A stretch of DNA of 64,000 bases from Ancylobacter novellus DSM 506 (GTDB lineage Bacteria; Pseudomonadota; Alphaproteobacteria; Rhizobiales; Xanthobacteraceae). Location of the stretch: assembly GCF_000092925.1 (NCBI RefSeq), contig NC_014217.1, positions 1,798,001-1,862,000 on the forward strand, in the 5' to 3' direction. Shown here one piece after another: positions 8,173-16,101 of this stretch. Position 1 is the first letter of the stretch; each line of letters begins with the position of its first letter. The translations under genes and the position numbers were made by a program. The notes below the pieces were generated by a model. That model had not been told where the DNA came from and searched no databases. It saw nothing but the letters and a program-made list of their open reading frames with translations.

Positions 8173-8212
8173 GCGCTTCTCCCTTTTGCTTGTCGTGGTT
8201 GGTCTTTTCGGC

Positions 8213-8983
8213 TCAGAGCCCGGTGCCGACGAACTGCGCGAGTTCGGGCGTGGAGGGCAATGAGAGGATGTCGGCCGGTCCCGCCTCGTGGACCTTGCCC
8301 TTGTGCATGAACACCACTTGATCGGCGATGCCGCGCGCGAAGCCCATCTCGTGGGTGACCATCACCATGGTCATGCCGTCGGCGGCGAGCGCCTCGATCA
8401 CCTTCAGCACCTCGCCGGTGAGTTCGGGATCGAGCGCCGAGGTGACCTCGTCGAACAGCATCACCTTGGGCTGCATCGCCAGCGAACGGGCGATGGCGGC
8501 GCGCTGCTGCTGGCCGCCGGAAAGCTGCTCGGGATAGGCGTGCAGCTTTTCCTCGAGCCCCACCTGCGCCAGCACCTTGGCGGCGAGCGCGCGGGCCTCG
8601 GCCTTCGGCACGCCCTTCACCGCGTGCGGGGCGAGAGTGATGTTCTCCTCGATGGTGAGATGTGGGAACAAGTTGTAGCTCTGGAACACTATGCCGACGT
8701 CGAGCCGCAGCGCGCGCAGGTCGAGCCCCGCGTCGTCGACGCGGCGGCCGCACACCTCGATCTCGCCGCCGTCGATGCTCTCGAAGCGGTCGATGCAGCG
8801 CAGCGCCGTGCTCTTGCCCGAGCCGGAGCGGCCGATGAGCACCGTCACCTCGCCGCGCGCCACCTCGAAGCTGACGCCGTCGAGCACCTTCAGCGGGCCG
8901 AAGCTCTTGTGGACCTGGCGCATCGCCACGACGGGAGCGATGCCGTTGGTAGCCGGGGCGGATTGGATGGCGGAGATGTTCAT
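8213..8983 (-). CDS. Polar amino-acid-type ABC transporter ATP-binding protein
   Basis: Cytoplasmic ATPase of the importer, 256 residues. It has Walker A GRSGSGKST near residue 52, Q-loop FQSYNLFPH near 96, signature LSGGQQQRAAIARSLA near 153, Walker B VMLFDEVTSALD, and H-loop VTHEMGFAR. All catalytic motifs are intact. A 20-residue N-terminal tail precedes the usual start. It shares the operon with two permeases and the binding protein and will energise both. Confidence 0.94.
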   Translation of the reverse strand: MNISAIQSAPATNGIAPVVAMRQVHKSFGPLKVLDGVSFEVARGEVTVLIGRSGSGKSTALRCIDRFESIDGGEIEVCGRRVDDAGLDLRALRLDVGIVFQSYNLFPHLTIEENITLAPHAVKGVPKAEARALAAKVLAQVGLEEKLHAYPEQLSGGQQQRAAIARSLAMQPKVMLFDEVTSALDPELTGEVLKVIEALAADGMTMVMVTHEMGFARGIADQVVFMHKGKVHEAGPADILSLPSTPELAQFVGTGL

Positions 8984-9016
8984 GGGAGCGTTCCTTCGCG
9001 TTCCTCGTGGCCGGCC

Positions 9017-9679
9017 TCAGGCAAGGGCCGGCTTCTTCTGGAGGGCCGTGCGCTCCAGCCGGCGGCTGAGGCGCGAGAGCGGGTAGCAGAGCGAGAAGTA
9101 GACGACGGCGATGATCGAGTAGATGAGGAAGGGTTCGAACATCGAGTTGTTGATGATCTGGCCCGAGCGCGTGAGCTCGACGAAGCCGACCACCGACGCG
9201 AGCGAGGTGTTCTTGATGATCTGCACCATGAACCCGACCGTCGGGGGCGTGGCGATGCGGATTGCCTGCGGCAGGATCACCTTGACCATGCGCTGGCTGC
9301 GCGAGAGCGCGAGCCCTTCCGCCGCCTCCCATTGCGGCCTCGGCACCGCCTCGATGCAGCCGCGCCAGATCTCGCCGAGATAGGCGGCGACGAAGATGGT
9401 CATGGAGGCGCCGGCCGCGGCAAGCGGTGAGATGTTGAAGCCGATCGCCGCCAGCCCGAAGAAGGACAGGAACATGATGACCAGCAGCGGCGTGCCTTGG
9501 ATCAGCTGCACATAGGTGGCCGCGAGCAGGCGCACCGTGCGGCTGGGCGAGACCCGGCCCAACGCGACGAGGAAGCCAGCGAGGCCGCCGCCGACGAGCG
9601 CGATGACGGACAGGCCGATGGTCCAGAGCGCGCCATGGCCGAGGAAGAGAAGGTGGTTGACGTTGAGAGCACCGCCCAT
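9017..9679 (-). CDS. Polar amino-acid-type ABC transporter permease
   Basis: Inner-membrane permease of the HisM/GlnP family, 220 residues, five hydrophobic segments. The EAA-type loop reads WEAAEGLALSRSQRM in the C-terminal half. The ATG at 9677-9679 is preferred: GAGGAG lies eight bases ahead of it, while a second ATG two codons upstream directly abuts that ribosome site. The other permease gene ends a few bases upstream, so the pair is tightly coupled and probably forms a heterodimer. Confidence 0.9.
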   Translation of the reverse strand: MGGALNVNHLLFLGHGALWTIGLSVIALVGGGLAGFLVALGRVSPSRTVRLLAATYVQLIQGTPLLVIMFLSFFGLAAIGFNISPLAAAGASMTIFVAAYLGEIWRGCIEAVPRPQWEAAEGLALSRSQRMVKVILPQAIRIATPPTVGFMVQIIKNTSLASVVGFVELTRSGQIINNSMFEPFLIYSIIAVVYFSLCYPLSRLSRRLERTALQKKPALA

Positions 9680-9689
9680 GGTCATCTCC

Positions 9690-10373
9690 TCACAGCGGGG
9701 TGCCGAGGCGGCGGCGGCGCGGAAACAGCGCGAGCCCGAGCAGCCAGAAGCCGAACCGCATGACGAAGGACAGCGCGACGTAGATCAGCGCGACCACGAT
9801 GTAAGTTTCGAAGGAGCGGTAGGTCTCCGACTGGATGTAGTTGGCGACCGCGGTCAGTTCCTCGGCCGAGATCTGCGAGGTGACCGAGGAAGCCAGCATC
9901 AGCAGCACGAACTGGCTGGTCAGCGCCGGGTAGACCCGCTCGATGCCCGGCCAGATGATGACGTGCCAGTAGATCTGCGCCTTCGACAGGCCGAGGCCCT
10001 CGGCGGCCTCGATCTGGCCCCTGACGATGGAATCGAAGCCGGCGCGCATGATCTCCGTCGTGTAGGCGCCGACATTGATGGTCAGCGCCACGGCGGCGAC
10101 CGTGAAGGCGGAGAACTTCAATCCGAGGCTCGACAGGCCGAAATAGACCAGGAAGATCTGCACGAGCAGCGGCGTGTTGCGGATGCCCTCGACATAGGCG
10201 CCGCACAGGCGCTCGATTAGCGGATTGCCGCCGCGCCGGCCGATGGCGCCGAACACGCCGATGATGGCGCCGCAGACCACCGCGATGAAGGCCAGCTCAA
10301 GCGTCAGCGTGGCGCCGTCGAGCAGGCTGCGCCAGCGGTCGAGCACGACCGAGAAATCAAGTTCGAGACCCAT
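9690..10373 (-). CDS. Polar amino-acid-type ABC transporter permease
   Basis: Second inner-membrane permease of the HisM/GlnP family, 227 residues. It has a hydrophobic N-terminus after FSVVLDRWRSLLDGATLTLEL, the family pattern GIRNTPLLVQIFLVYFG near residue 66, and an EAA loop QIEAAEGLGLSKAQIYW. It precedes the other permease gene and follows the dehydrogenase gene with a gap of about 50 bases. The two permeases differ clearly, which supports a heterodimeric channel. Confidence 0.93.
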   Translation of the reverse strand: MGLELDFSVVLDRWRSLLDGATLTLELAFIAVVCGAIIGVFGAIGRRGGNPLIERLCGAYVEGIRNTPLLVQIFLVYFGLSSLGLKFSAFTVAAVALTINVGAYTTEIMRAGFDSIVRGQIEAAEGLGLSKAQIYWHVIIWPGIERVYPALTSQFVLLMLASSVTSQISAEELTAVANYIQSETYRSFETYIVVALIYVALSFVMRFGFWLLGLALFPRRRRLGTPL

Positions 10374-10424
10374 GGTGGAGGCACCACCTATCTGTCGACG
10401 ATGTGCGGGCGCACCCGCGTCGGA

Positions 10425-11336
10425 TCAGCCGTTGTCCGGATGGCGCGGCTGGTTGGCCATGCGGTCATAGACGCGAAACAACGCCTGGTTGCCGTTAGAC
10501 CCCTCGCCATGGGCGCGCGCCTCGACATACTGGCTGGTGACCAGGGCGGTGGCGGGCAGTGGCACGGAGAGCGCGAGCGCCTGCTCCTGCACGAGGCGCA
10601 GGTCCTTCAGCATCAGGTCGATGCGGAAGCCGGCCGAGGCGTCGCCCATGATCATCGCCGGGCCCAGCTTGTCGAGCATCCATGAGGCGGCCGAGCCGCC
10701 GAGCAGCACGCCGCGCATCTGTTCCAGATCGACGCCGAAGGCGCGGCCGAGCGCCAGCGCCTCGCAGATTGCCTGGATGTTGATGCCGCAGATGAGCTGG
10801 TTGCACAGCTTCACCGCCTGCCCGGCGCCGGGGGCGCCGACATGGTTGATGGTGGTGCCCATGGCCTCGAAGAACGGCTTGGCGCGGGCGAAGGCCTGCG
10901 CCTCGCCGCCGGCCATGATGGACAGCGTCGCGTTCTTGGCGCCGATGGGGCCACCGGAGACGGGAGCGTCGATCATGTCGACGCCGACGCGCTTGAGCTC
11001 GGCCGCCATACGCTGCACCGCGACCGGCGAGATGGTGCTCATGTCGACGACGAGCCGCCCGCGCGGCGGGTCGGCCAGCAGGCCGCCGGGGCCGAGCACG
11101 ATCTCCTCGACCTGCGGCGTGTCGGGCAGCATGGTGATGGCGATGTCGGCGTCGCGGGCCGCATCGGCCGGGCCTGTCGCGGCCTCGGCGCCCAGCGCGA
11201 CCAGATCGTCGATCGCCTTCGGCACGACGTCGAACACGCGCACGGCGAAGCCGGCCTCGAGGAGGTTGCGTGCCATTTCGCGACCCATCGTGCCGAGGCC
11301 GATGAAGCCGACGCTTCCCTGTTCTTTCCGTCCCAT
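10425..11336 (-). CDS. Beta-hydroxyacid dehydrogenase (3-hydroxyisobutyrate/tartronate-semialdehyde reductase-like)
   Basis: NAD(P)-dependent oxidoreductase of the 3-hydroxyisobutyrate dehydrogenase family, 303 residues. The N-terminal dinucleotide motif is GFIGLGTMGREMARNLL near residues 9-25. The substrate motif DAPVSGGPIGA is near residue 125. The catalytic Lys is in GAGQAVKLCNQ, about residue 175. It could be a 2-hydroxy-3-oxopropionate reductase, a threonate dehydrogenase or a relative; the sequence does not separate these. The open frame continues far upstream, but the start is placed at the ATG beginning MGRKEQGSVGFIG, since the motif normally lies within ten residues of the N-terminus. 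It directly follows the GntR regulator gene. Confidence 0.9.
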   Translation of the reverse strand: MGRKEQGSVGFIGLGTMGREMARNLLEAGFAVRVFDVVPKAIDDLVALGAEAATGPADAARDADIAITMLPDTPQVEEIVLGPGGLLADPPRGRLVVDMSTISPVAVQRMAAELKRVGVDMIDAPVSGGPIGAKNATLSIMAGGEAQAFARAKPFFEAMGTTINHVGAPGAGQAVKLCNQLICGINIQAICEALALGRAFGVDLEQMRGVLLGGSAASWMLDKLGPAMIMGDASAGFRIDLMLKDLRLVQEQALALSVPLPATALVTSQYVEARAHGEGSNGNQALFRVYDRMANQPRHPDNG

Positions 11337-11368
11337 ATCTAACCTTCGTCTTCTTGTTGTCAGGCTGG

Positions 11369-12121
11369 TCAATCGGGCTGGTCGGCCCGGCGCCCTCCCT
11401 GAATCGCGAGTTTCCGGCGGAATTCGTCGCCGATGGCGAAGTGCTCGCGCAGCGAGCGGTCGGCAACCTCTGGATCGCCGCCGACGATGGCATCGAAGAC
11501 CCGCTTGTGGTCCTCGATGAGGTAGGTGCGCATGTCGAAGACGCGCACCAGATGCCGGCGGTCGAGATGCGAGCGCATCAGCACTGCCGACATGGAATCG
11601 TAGAGCACCAGCAGCGTCTCCGAGCCGCTGGCCCGGACGATGGCGTGGTGGAAGTCGAAATCGGCCCGGCCGCCCGCCTCGACGTCGTCGATGGTTTCCT
11701 CGATCTGCCGGAGCGCGGCCTGCAGCCGCTCGAGGTCGGCGACGCTGGCGCGCTCGGCGGCGAGGCGGATCGACTGGCACTCGATGGCCACGCGCGCCTG
11801 GACGATGTCGTCCATCAGGTCGGCGCGGTGCGAGAGCGCGAAGGTAAAGAAGTCGTTCAGCACCGAGATGTCCGGCCGGCGCACGATGGTGCCGACGCGG
11901 TCGCGGATCTCGACAATGCCGAGCACGGTGAGCGCGCGCAGCGCCTCGCGCAGGATGGGGCGGCTCACCCCGAGCTGCGCGGCGAGCTCGCGCTCCGGAA
12001 TCAGCCGGTCGCCGGGCTTGAGCGACCCGGCGAGCAGCCTTTCCCGCAGGAAGGCGAACACCTTCTCGAAGCCTTTTCCGCCCTGGTCGTCGAGGCGCGT
12101 GATCTCAAATGCGTCGCTCAT
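11369..12121 (-). CDS. FadR-type GntR regulator (FCD domain)
   Basis: A 250-residue regulator. The winged HTH at about residues 20-90 includes LIPERELAAQLGVSRPILREALRAL. The helical FCD domain includes FHHAIVRASGSETLL, which supplies conserved Asp/His metal or ligand residues. It is first in the block leading to the dehydrogenase, ABC importer, isomerase and kinase, and is read in the same direction, so it most likely controls all of them and itself. A classic FCD-GntR half-site pair lies just upstream. Confidence 0.9.
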   Translation of the reverse strand: MSDAFEITRLDDQGGKGFEKVFAFLRERLLAGSLKPGDRLIPERELAAQLGVSRPILREALRALTVLGIVEIRDRVGTIVRRPDISVLNDFFTFALSHRADLMDDIVQARVAIECQSIRLAAERASVADLERLQAALRQIEETIDDVEAGGRADFDFHHAIVRASGSETLLVLYDSMSAVLMRSHLDRRHLVRVFDMRTYLIEDHKRVFDAIVGGDPEVADRSLREHFAIGDEFRRKLAIQGGRRADQPD

Positions 12122-12134
12122 GGCTCATTTTGTA

Positions 12135-12163
12135 CCGTGGTCAGACCAAGATGCATACCACGG
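12135..12163 (-). promoter_or_regulatory. Probable GntR operator (TGGTCAGACCA within a longer inverted repeat)
   Basis: The 11-base palindrome TGGTCAGACCA at 12138-12148 matches the TGGT-N3-ACCA form bound by many FCD-type GntR proteins. It lies in a wider inverted repeat, CCGTGGT at 12135-12141 and ACCACGG at 12157-12163. It sits 17-27 bases upstream of the GntR start, a position suited to autorepression. The binding form is established for the family; assignment to this protein is inference. Confidence 0.6.
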
Positions 12164-12268
12164 ACATCCACGTCAAGCGGCTCCGTCCTCGGAGGGGATG
12201 ATCGTGCCGGGAGAAGGATGTTTCGGCTGTGGACCGCGTTCGGCTTCAGTCGGGCTCCTGCGACCGCG

Positions 12269-13162
12269 CTACAGGCTTTCGCGCTTCAGCCGGGCGGCGA
12301 GCTCGTCGACGAACAGGCGGGTCTTGGCGAGCGGGATCTTGCCGGCCGGCCAGACGGCATGGATCGGAATGCGCGCATCCTCGAAATCCTCGAGGATCAC
12401 CTCCACCGCACCGGCGTCGACCAGACCGCGGATCTGCCACAGCGGCGTGAGGCCGATGCCGAGCCCGGCCGCCACCGCGGCATGCGTCGCCGCCGCGCTG
12501 TCGCTGCCGAAGCGGCCCTGCACGCGCACGGCCCTGCGCCGCCCGCCGACGCGGAAGGTCCAGCTATCGCTGCGCCCCTCGGCGTGGCGCAGCACGCATT
12601 CGTGCCGCACGAGATCGTCGGGGTGCTGCGGGCGGCCGTGGCGGGCAAAATAGTCCGGCGACCCGAAGGCGACGACGCGCAGTTCGCCGAGGCGGCGCGT
12701 CATGAGGCTGGAATCGGCCATCTCGCGGATGCGCACCGCCACGTCGATGCCGTCCTCCAGCAGGTTGACCATGCGATCGGAGACCTTCAGCTCGATCTCG
12801 ACGCCGGGATGACGCTCCATGAAGGCGGCGATGGCCGGCACCACATAGGCCGGCGCGAAGAAGACCGGGGCGGCGATGCGCAGAAGGCCGCTCGGTTCGC
12901 CGCGCGCCTTGGCGGCCTCCAACCTTGCATCGTTGATCTCGGCCAGCGCCGGCTTGACCCGCTCATAGAAGGCGCGGCCGGCGTCCGTCAGATGCGAGTG
13001 GCGGGTGGTGCGCCGCACCAGCTCGACCCCGACGCTACGCTCCAGCGCCGCCAGCGACCGGTTGATCGACTGCAGCGAGCGGCGCAGGTGGCGCGCCGCC
13101 GCGGTCTGGCTGCCCTTCTCGGCGACGGCCAGGAAGGCCTCGATGTCATCGAGCCGGTCCAT
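12269..13162 (-). CDS. LysR family transcriptional regulator
   Basis: A 297-residue LysR regulator. The N-terminal HTH starts MDRLDDIEAFLAVAEKGSQT and has AARHLRRSLQSINRSLAALE as the recognition region, with substitutions from the usual SQPAVSRQI pattern. The effector domain is of normal length, and VAGLGIGLTP in it is typical. A second ATG two codons upstream is possible. It is divergent from the DUF1127 and flavoprotein genes, with about 130 bases between, the usual arrangement for control of the divergent pair. Confidence 0.9.
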   Translation of the reverse strand: MDRLDDIEAFLAVAEKGSQTAAARHLRRSLQSINRSLAALERSVGVELVRRTTRHSHLTDAGRAFYERVKPALAEINDARLEAAKARGEPSGLLRIAAPVFFAPAYVVPAIAAFMERHPGVEIELKVSDRMVNLLEDGIDVAVRIREMADSSLMTRRLGELRVVAFGSPDYFARHGRPQHPDDLVRHECVLRHAEGRSDSWTFRVGGRRRAVRVQGRFGSDSAAATHAAVAAGLGIGLTPLWQIRGLVDAGAVEVILEDFEDARIPIHAVWPAGKIPLAKTRLFVDELAARLKRESL

Positions 13163-13292
13163 GCACATTTTCCCGTTTTCCGGGAGAATGTATCACGCGC
13201 GCAACCGATTGTAGCGCACACCGCATGTACCCACTTGCGAACGAACCGGCGGCCGCGCGCCGCCACCCTGTTTCCGCAAGCGGAGATGCCAC

Positions 13293-13526
13293 ATGAGCCG
13301 AGCATCCGATGCACATGCAACTTATTATCTTTCCGCCTCCAGCCGCCGTTCGGCATCGCGGCTGACACGACTCCTCGACTGGCTGCGCGCCGAGCGCCGC
13401 ATCCGCGCCGGCATTCGCGACCTGGAGGCGCTGGACGACCACACGCTGCGCGACATCGGGCTGACGCGGGCCGAGATCGCACATGTCGCACGATCGGCTC
13501 GCTCCACGCCGGGAGGCCGCCGATGA
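13293..13526 (+). CDS. DUF1127 small basic protein
   Basis: A 77-residue basic protein. Its C-terminal half carries the DUF1127 pattern: RIRAGIRDLEALDDHTLRDIGLTRAEI, with the invariant L-x-D-x-x-L-x-D-I-G-L core. Such proteins in alphaproteobacteria are small RNA-binding or regulatory proteins with roles in phosphate, RNA turnover or stress responses. The start has GGAG seven bases before it. The stop overlaps the ATG of the following flavoprotein gene (ATGA), so the two are translationally coupled, an unusual partnership for this family. Confidence 0.85.
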   Translation: MSRASDAHATYYLSASSRRSASRLTRLLDWLRAERRIRAGIRDLEALDDHTLRDIGLTRAEIAHVARSARSTPGGRR

Positions 13527-14947
13527 TCGACCGGCGTATGATGCTGGGCAGCGGCCTCGGCTATGCCGCGGCGCTTGGCGGGGACGCGGCCATGCCGGCA
13601 GCGGCGGCGCAATATCCGAAGCTCGCCGTCGCCGGCGCGTTCGATTGCGACGCCCGGACGCTGGACGCGGCGTCGGAGGATTTCGGCCATGTCGTCCGCC
13701 GGCGGCCCTGGCTGGTCGTCCGGCCGGCGTCGGCCGCCGACATCGCTGCGGTGATCCGCTGGGCCGATATACGCCGGCTGAAGGTCGCCGCCCGCGGGCA
13801 AGGCCATTCGACCTATGGCCGCGCCATGGCTTTCGGCGGCATCGTCATCGACATGGGCGCGATGAACGCGGTCCACCTGATCGAGCCCGACCGCGTCGTC
13901 GTCGATGCCGGCGCGACATGGCAGGAGGTGCTCGCCGCCACCCTGCCGCGCGGGCTCACGCCGCCGGTGCTGACCAACTATCTCGGCCTGTCGGTCGGCG
14001 GCACGCTCGCGGTCGGCGGCATAGGCGGGGCGACGTCCCGCAACGGCATGCAGACGGACAATGTGCTCGCCCTGGACGTGGTCACGGGCGACGGCCGCGA
14101 GCTCGCCTGCTCGGCCGAACACAATCGCGACCTGTTCGACGCCGTCCGCGGCGGGCTCGGCCAGTGCGGCATCGTCACCCGCGCGACGCTTCGGCTGGTG
14201 CCGGCGCCCGAGCGGGTGCGGCGCGTGCAGCTGTTCTACCCGGACCTGCATTCGCTCACCGCGGACCAGCGTCTCGTGCTGGGAGAGGGGCGCTTCGACC
14301 AGTTGCAGGGGGCGGTCCTGCCGGACACGGACGGCTGGCGCTACCAGATCGAGGGCGCGGTGTACTACGACGGCGGCGCAGCACCGGACATCGAGGCGCG
14401 GCTCGCCGGATTGTCCGACCTCCGTGAGGAGGCCGCGACCACCGATCTCGCCTATCTGGACGATGCCACCGCCTTCGCCAAGCTGGAGGCCCTGCTGCGC
14501 GCGAACGGCCAATGGTTCACGCCGCATCCCTGGTGGCTGAGCTTCCTGCGCGGCTCCAATGCGGAGCATGTCGCCACCGGCATTATCGAGGAACTGAGCC
14601 TAGAAGACATCGGGCCTTTCGGGCGCGTCGCCTGGTATCCGCTCGCGACGCAGGCCCTGAGGGCTCCGCTGCTACGAATGCCGGAGGAGGAGGTCGCCTT
14701 CGTCTTCAACCTCATCCGCTTTCCGCCCTCGGACGATCCGGCCACCGTCGAGGCGACGGTCGCCCGCAACCGCGCGCTCTATGAACGCGTGCGCGGGGAG
14801 GGCGGCGTCCTCTATCCGGTCAGCGCCTTCCCGATGACCGCAGAGGACTGGCGGGAGCATTTCGGCCCTGCCTGGCCGCGCCTGCGCGAAGCCAAGGCGC
14901 GCTACGATCCCCATAACACGCTGACGCCGGGCTACGAGGTGTTCTGA
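13523..14947 (+). CDS. Cytokinin-dehydrogenase-like FAD oxidoreductase, probably Tat-exported
   Basis: A 474-residue flavoprotein of the PCMH/VAO superfamily. The closest family I recognise is cytokinin oxidase/dehydrogenase. It has the FAD-attaching GHS motif (His95 in RGQGHSTYGRA), a GLSVGGTLAVGGIGG glycine block near residue 155, NVLALDVVTGDG near 180, and HNRDLFDAVRGGLGQCGIVTRA near 205. The C-terminal cap has PLLRMPEEEVAFVFNLIRFP and ends YDPHNTLTPGYEVF. The residue matching the plant catalytic Asp (TDYL) is Asn152 (TNYL), so true cytokinin cleavage is doubtful. The N-terminus DRRMMLGSGLGYAAAL looks like a twin-arginine signal. Translationally coupled to the DUF1127 gene; possibly LysR-controlled. 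Confidence 0.85.
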   Translation: MIDRRMMLGSGLGYAAALGGDAAMPAAAAQYPKLAVAGAFDCDARTLDAASEDFGHVVRRRPWLVVRPASAADIAAVIRWADIRRLKVAARGQGHSTYGRAMAFGGIVIDMGAMNAVHLIEPDRVVVDAGATWQEVLAATLPRGLTPPVLTNYLGLSVGGTLAVGGIGGATSRNGMQTDNVLALDVVTGDGRELACSAEHNRDLFDAVRGGLGQCGIVTRATLRLVPAPERVRRVQLFYPDLHSLTADQRLVLGEGRFDQLQGAVLPDTDGWRYQIEGAVYYDGGAAPDIEARLAGLSDLREEAATTDLAYLDDATAFAKLEALLRANGQWFTPHPWWLSFLRGSNAEHVATGIIEELSLEDIGPFGRVAWYPLATQALRAPLLRMPEEEVAFVFNLIRFPPSDDPATVEATVARNRALYERVRGEGGVLYPVSAFPMTAEDWREHFGPAWPRLREAKARYDPHNTLTPGYEVF

Positions 14948-14954
14948 CGTCTCC

Positions 14955-16073
14955 TCACCGCGCCCAGTAGGCCGGATCGGCGATAGCGCCGACATTCGGC
15001 AGGGCGCTGTCCGGCGGCAGAGGGCGCACGTTCGTGTAGTCCTCGCACAGCGTCATGTACCAGAGATGGCTCTCGCCGCTCTTCGGGTCGACGATGGCGC
15101 GCACATAAGCGTCGCCCGCGCCAGCCGCGTCGGTGAAGCGCGTACGGGGCGAGATGTCGAAGGTCCCGCCCGCCGGCGGGCCGCAGCGCCCGCGCTTGTA
15201 GAGCTCGCGGGCGAGGTCGGGCGCCGCGCGGCCGCTGCGCGGATGTACCCAGTCCTCGCGCGCCCATTTCTCCCAGCGCGACAGGCCTAACTCGCGGGTC
15301 CAGTAGGTCTGCTCCATCTGCAGCGTCTTGCCGGGGGAGAGGCCGTCGCGGCTCACCTGGGCGAAATGGCCGGAGACGATCGACACCATCTCGCGTTTCC
15401 CGGTGTAGCGCATGGGCGTGACCAGCCAGGTGGTCAGCGCCCGGCGGTAGCGGGTGGGGCAGGCCTCCGGCAGGGCCGAGGCGGCGCCGGTGGCGAGGCG
15501 GCCTTCAAACACGCCGTAGCCGCTCTCGCCCACCGCCGGCACCGCCGTCGGCGCGATCACCCAGCCGCGGAAGAAGCGGCGGGAGGAGCGGGTGCCGTCG
15601 CGGCACAGCGGCGTCTGGTAGATCGACGGTGCCACCGGGCTGTAACTGCCCATGATGAAGCCGTAGCCGTCGTCGTACCACTGGATCGAGGCGCCGCCCT
15701 CGCCGGGCTTGGCCTTCCGGCTGCCGCGGCCGCAGGGTTCGGGGGGAAGGGTGATGGTGGAGGAGACGATGCGGGTCTCGCCGTCGCGCTCCACGGGACG
15801 GTTGAGCTTCTGCACCGTGCCGCCGTCCTCGGCGCAGGCGCGGCCGGGATTGAGGAAGTTGCGCAGCTCATAGGGCGGCGTCTCACCGACGCGGATGTCG
15901 CGGCGGCGCTCGCAGCCGACATCTCCCGGCATGAGCGCGGGCAGGATGCGGTCGGAAGCATCGACGCACACATCCATGATCATGTAGTCGGAGATCGGCA
16001 CCGGCTCGGCCGCGCGCAGCGGCACCGCGCCGACCAGCAGGAGGAAGGCCGCGCCGGCCATGTTTCTGTTCAT
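14955..16073 (-). CDS. Secreted protein of unknown function in the capsule export operon
   Basis: A 372-residue protein I do not recognise. It has a Sec signal peptide (MAGAAFLLLVGAVPLRA, cleavage near AAE). The mature part has nine or ten Cys residues spread along its length (for example MDVCVDASD, GDVGCERRR, GRACAEDG), which suggests a disulfide-stabilised periplasmic or outer-surface domain. There are no transmembrane segments after the signal. A strong GGAGG precedes the start. It follows the OPX lipoprotein gene by about 30 bases, so it is co-transcribed with it and may assist polysaccharide export. It ends seven bases from the convergent flavoprotein gene. Confidence 0.75.
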   Translation of the reverse strand: MNRNMAGAAFLLLVGAVPLRAAEPVPISDYMIMDVCVDASDRILPALMPGDVGCERRRDIRVGETPPYELRNFLNPGRACAEDGGTVQKLNRPVERDGETRIVSSTITLPPEPCGRGSRKAKPGEGGASIQWYDDGYGFIMGSYSPVAPSIYQTPLCRDGTRSSRRFFRGWVIAPTAVPAVGESGYGVFEGRLATGAASALPEACPTRYRRALTTWLVTPMRYTGKREMVSIVSGHFAQVSRDGLSPGKTLQMEQTYWTRELGLSRWEKWAREDWVHPRSGRAAPDLARELYKRGRCGPPAGGTFDISPRTRFTDAAGAGDAYVRAIVDPKSGESHLWYMTLCEDYTNVRPLPPDSALPNVGAIADPAYWAR

Positions 16074-16101
16074 GGCCGGCCTCCGTTGCTGGCGGGGTCC
16101 G

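Noticed and set aside
11354..13522. Extension of the flavoprotein frame upstream of 13523
   Set aside because: The long upstream part runs antisense through GntR and LysR genes; the Tat-like N-terminus and the ATGA overlap with the DUF1127 gene fix the start.
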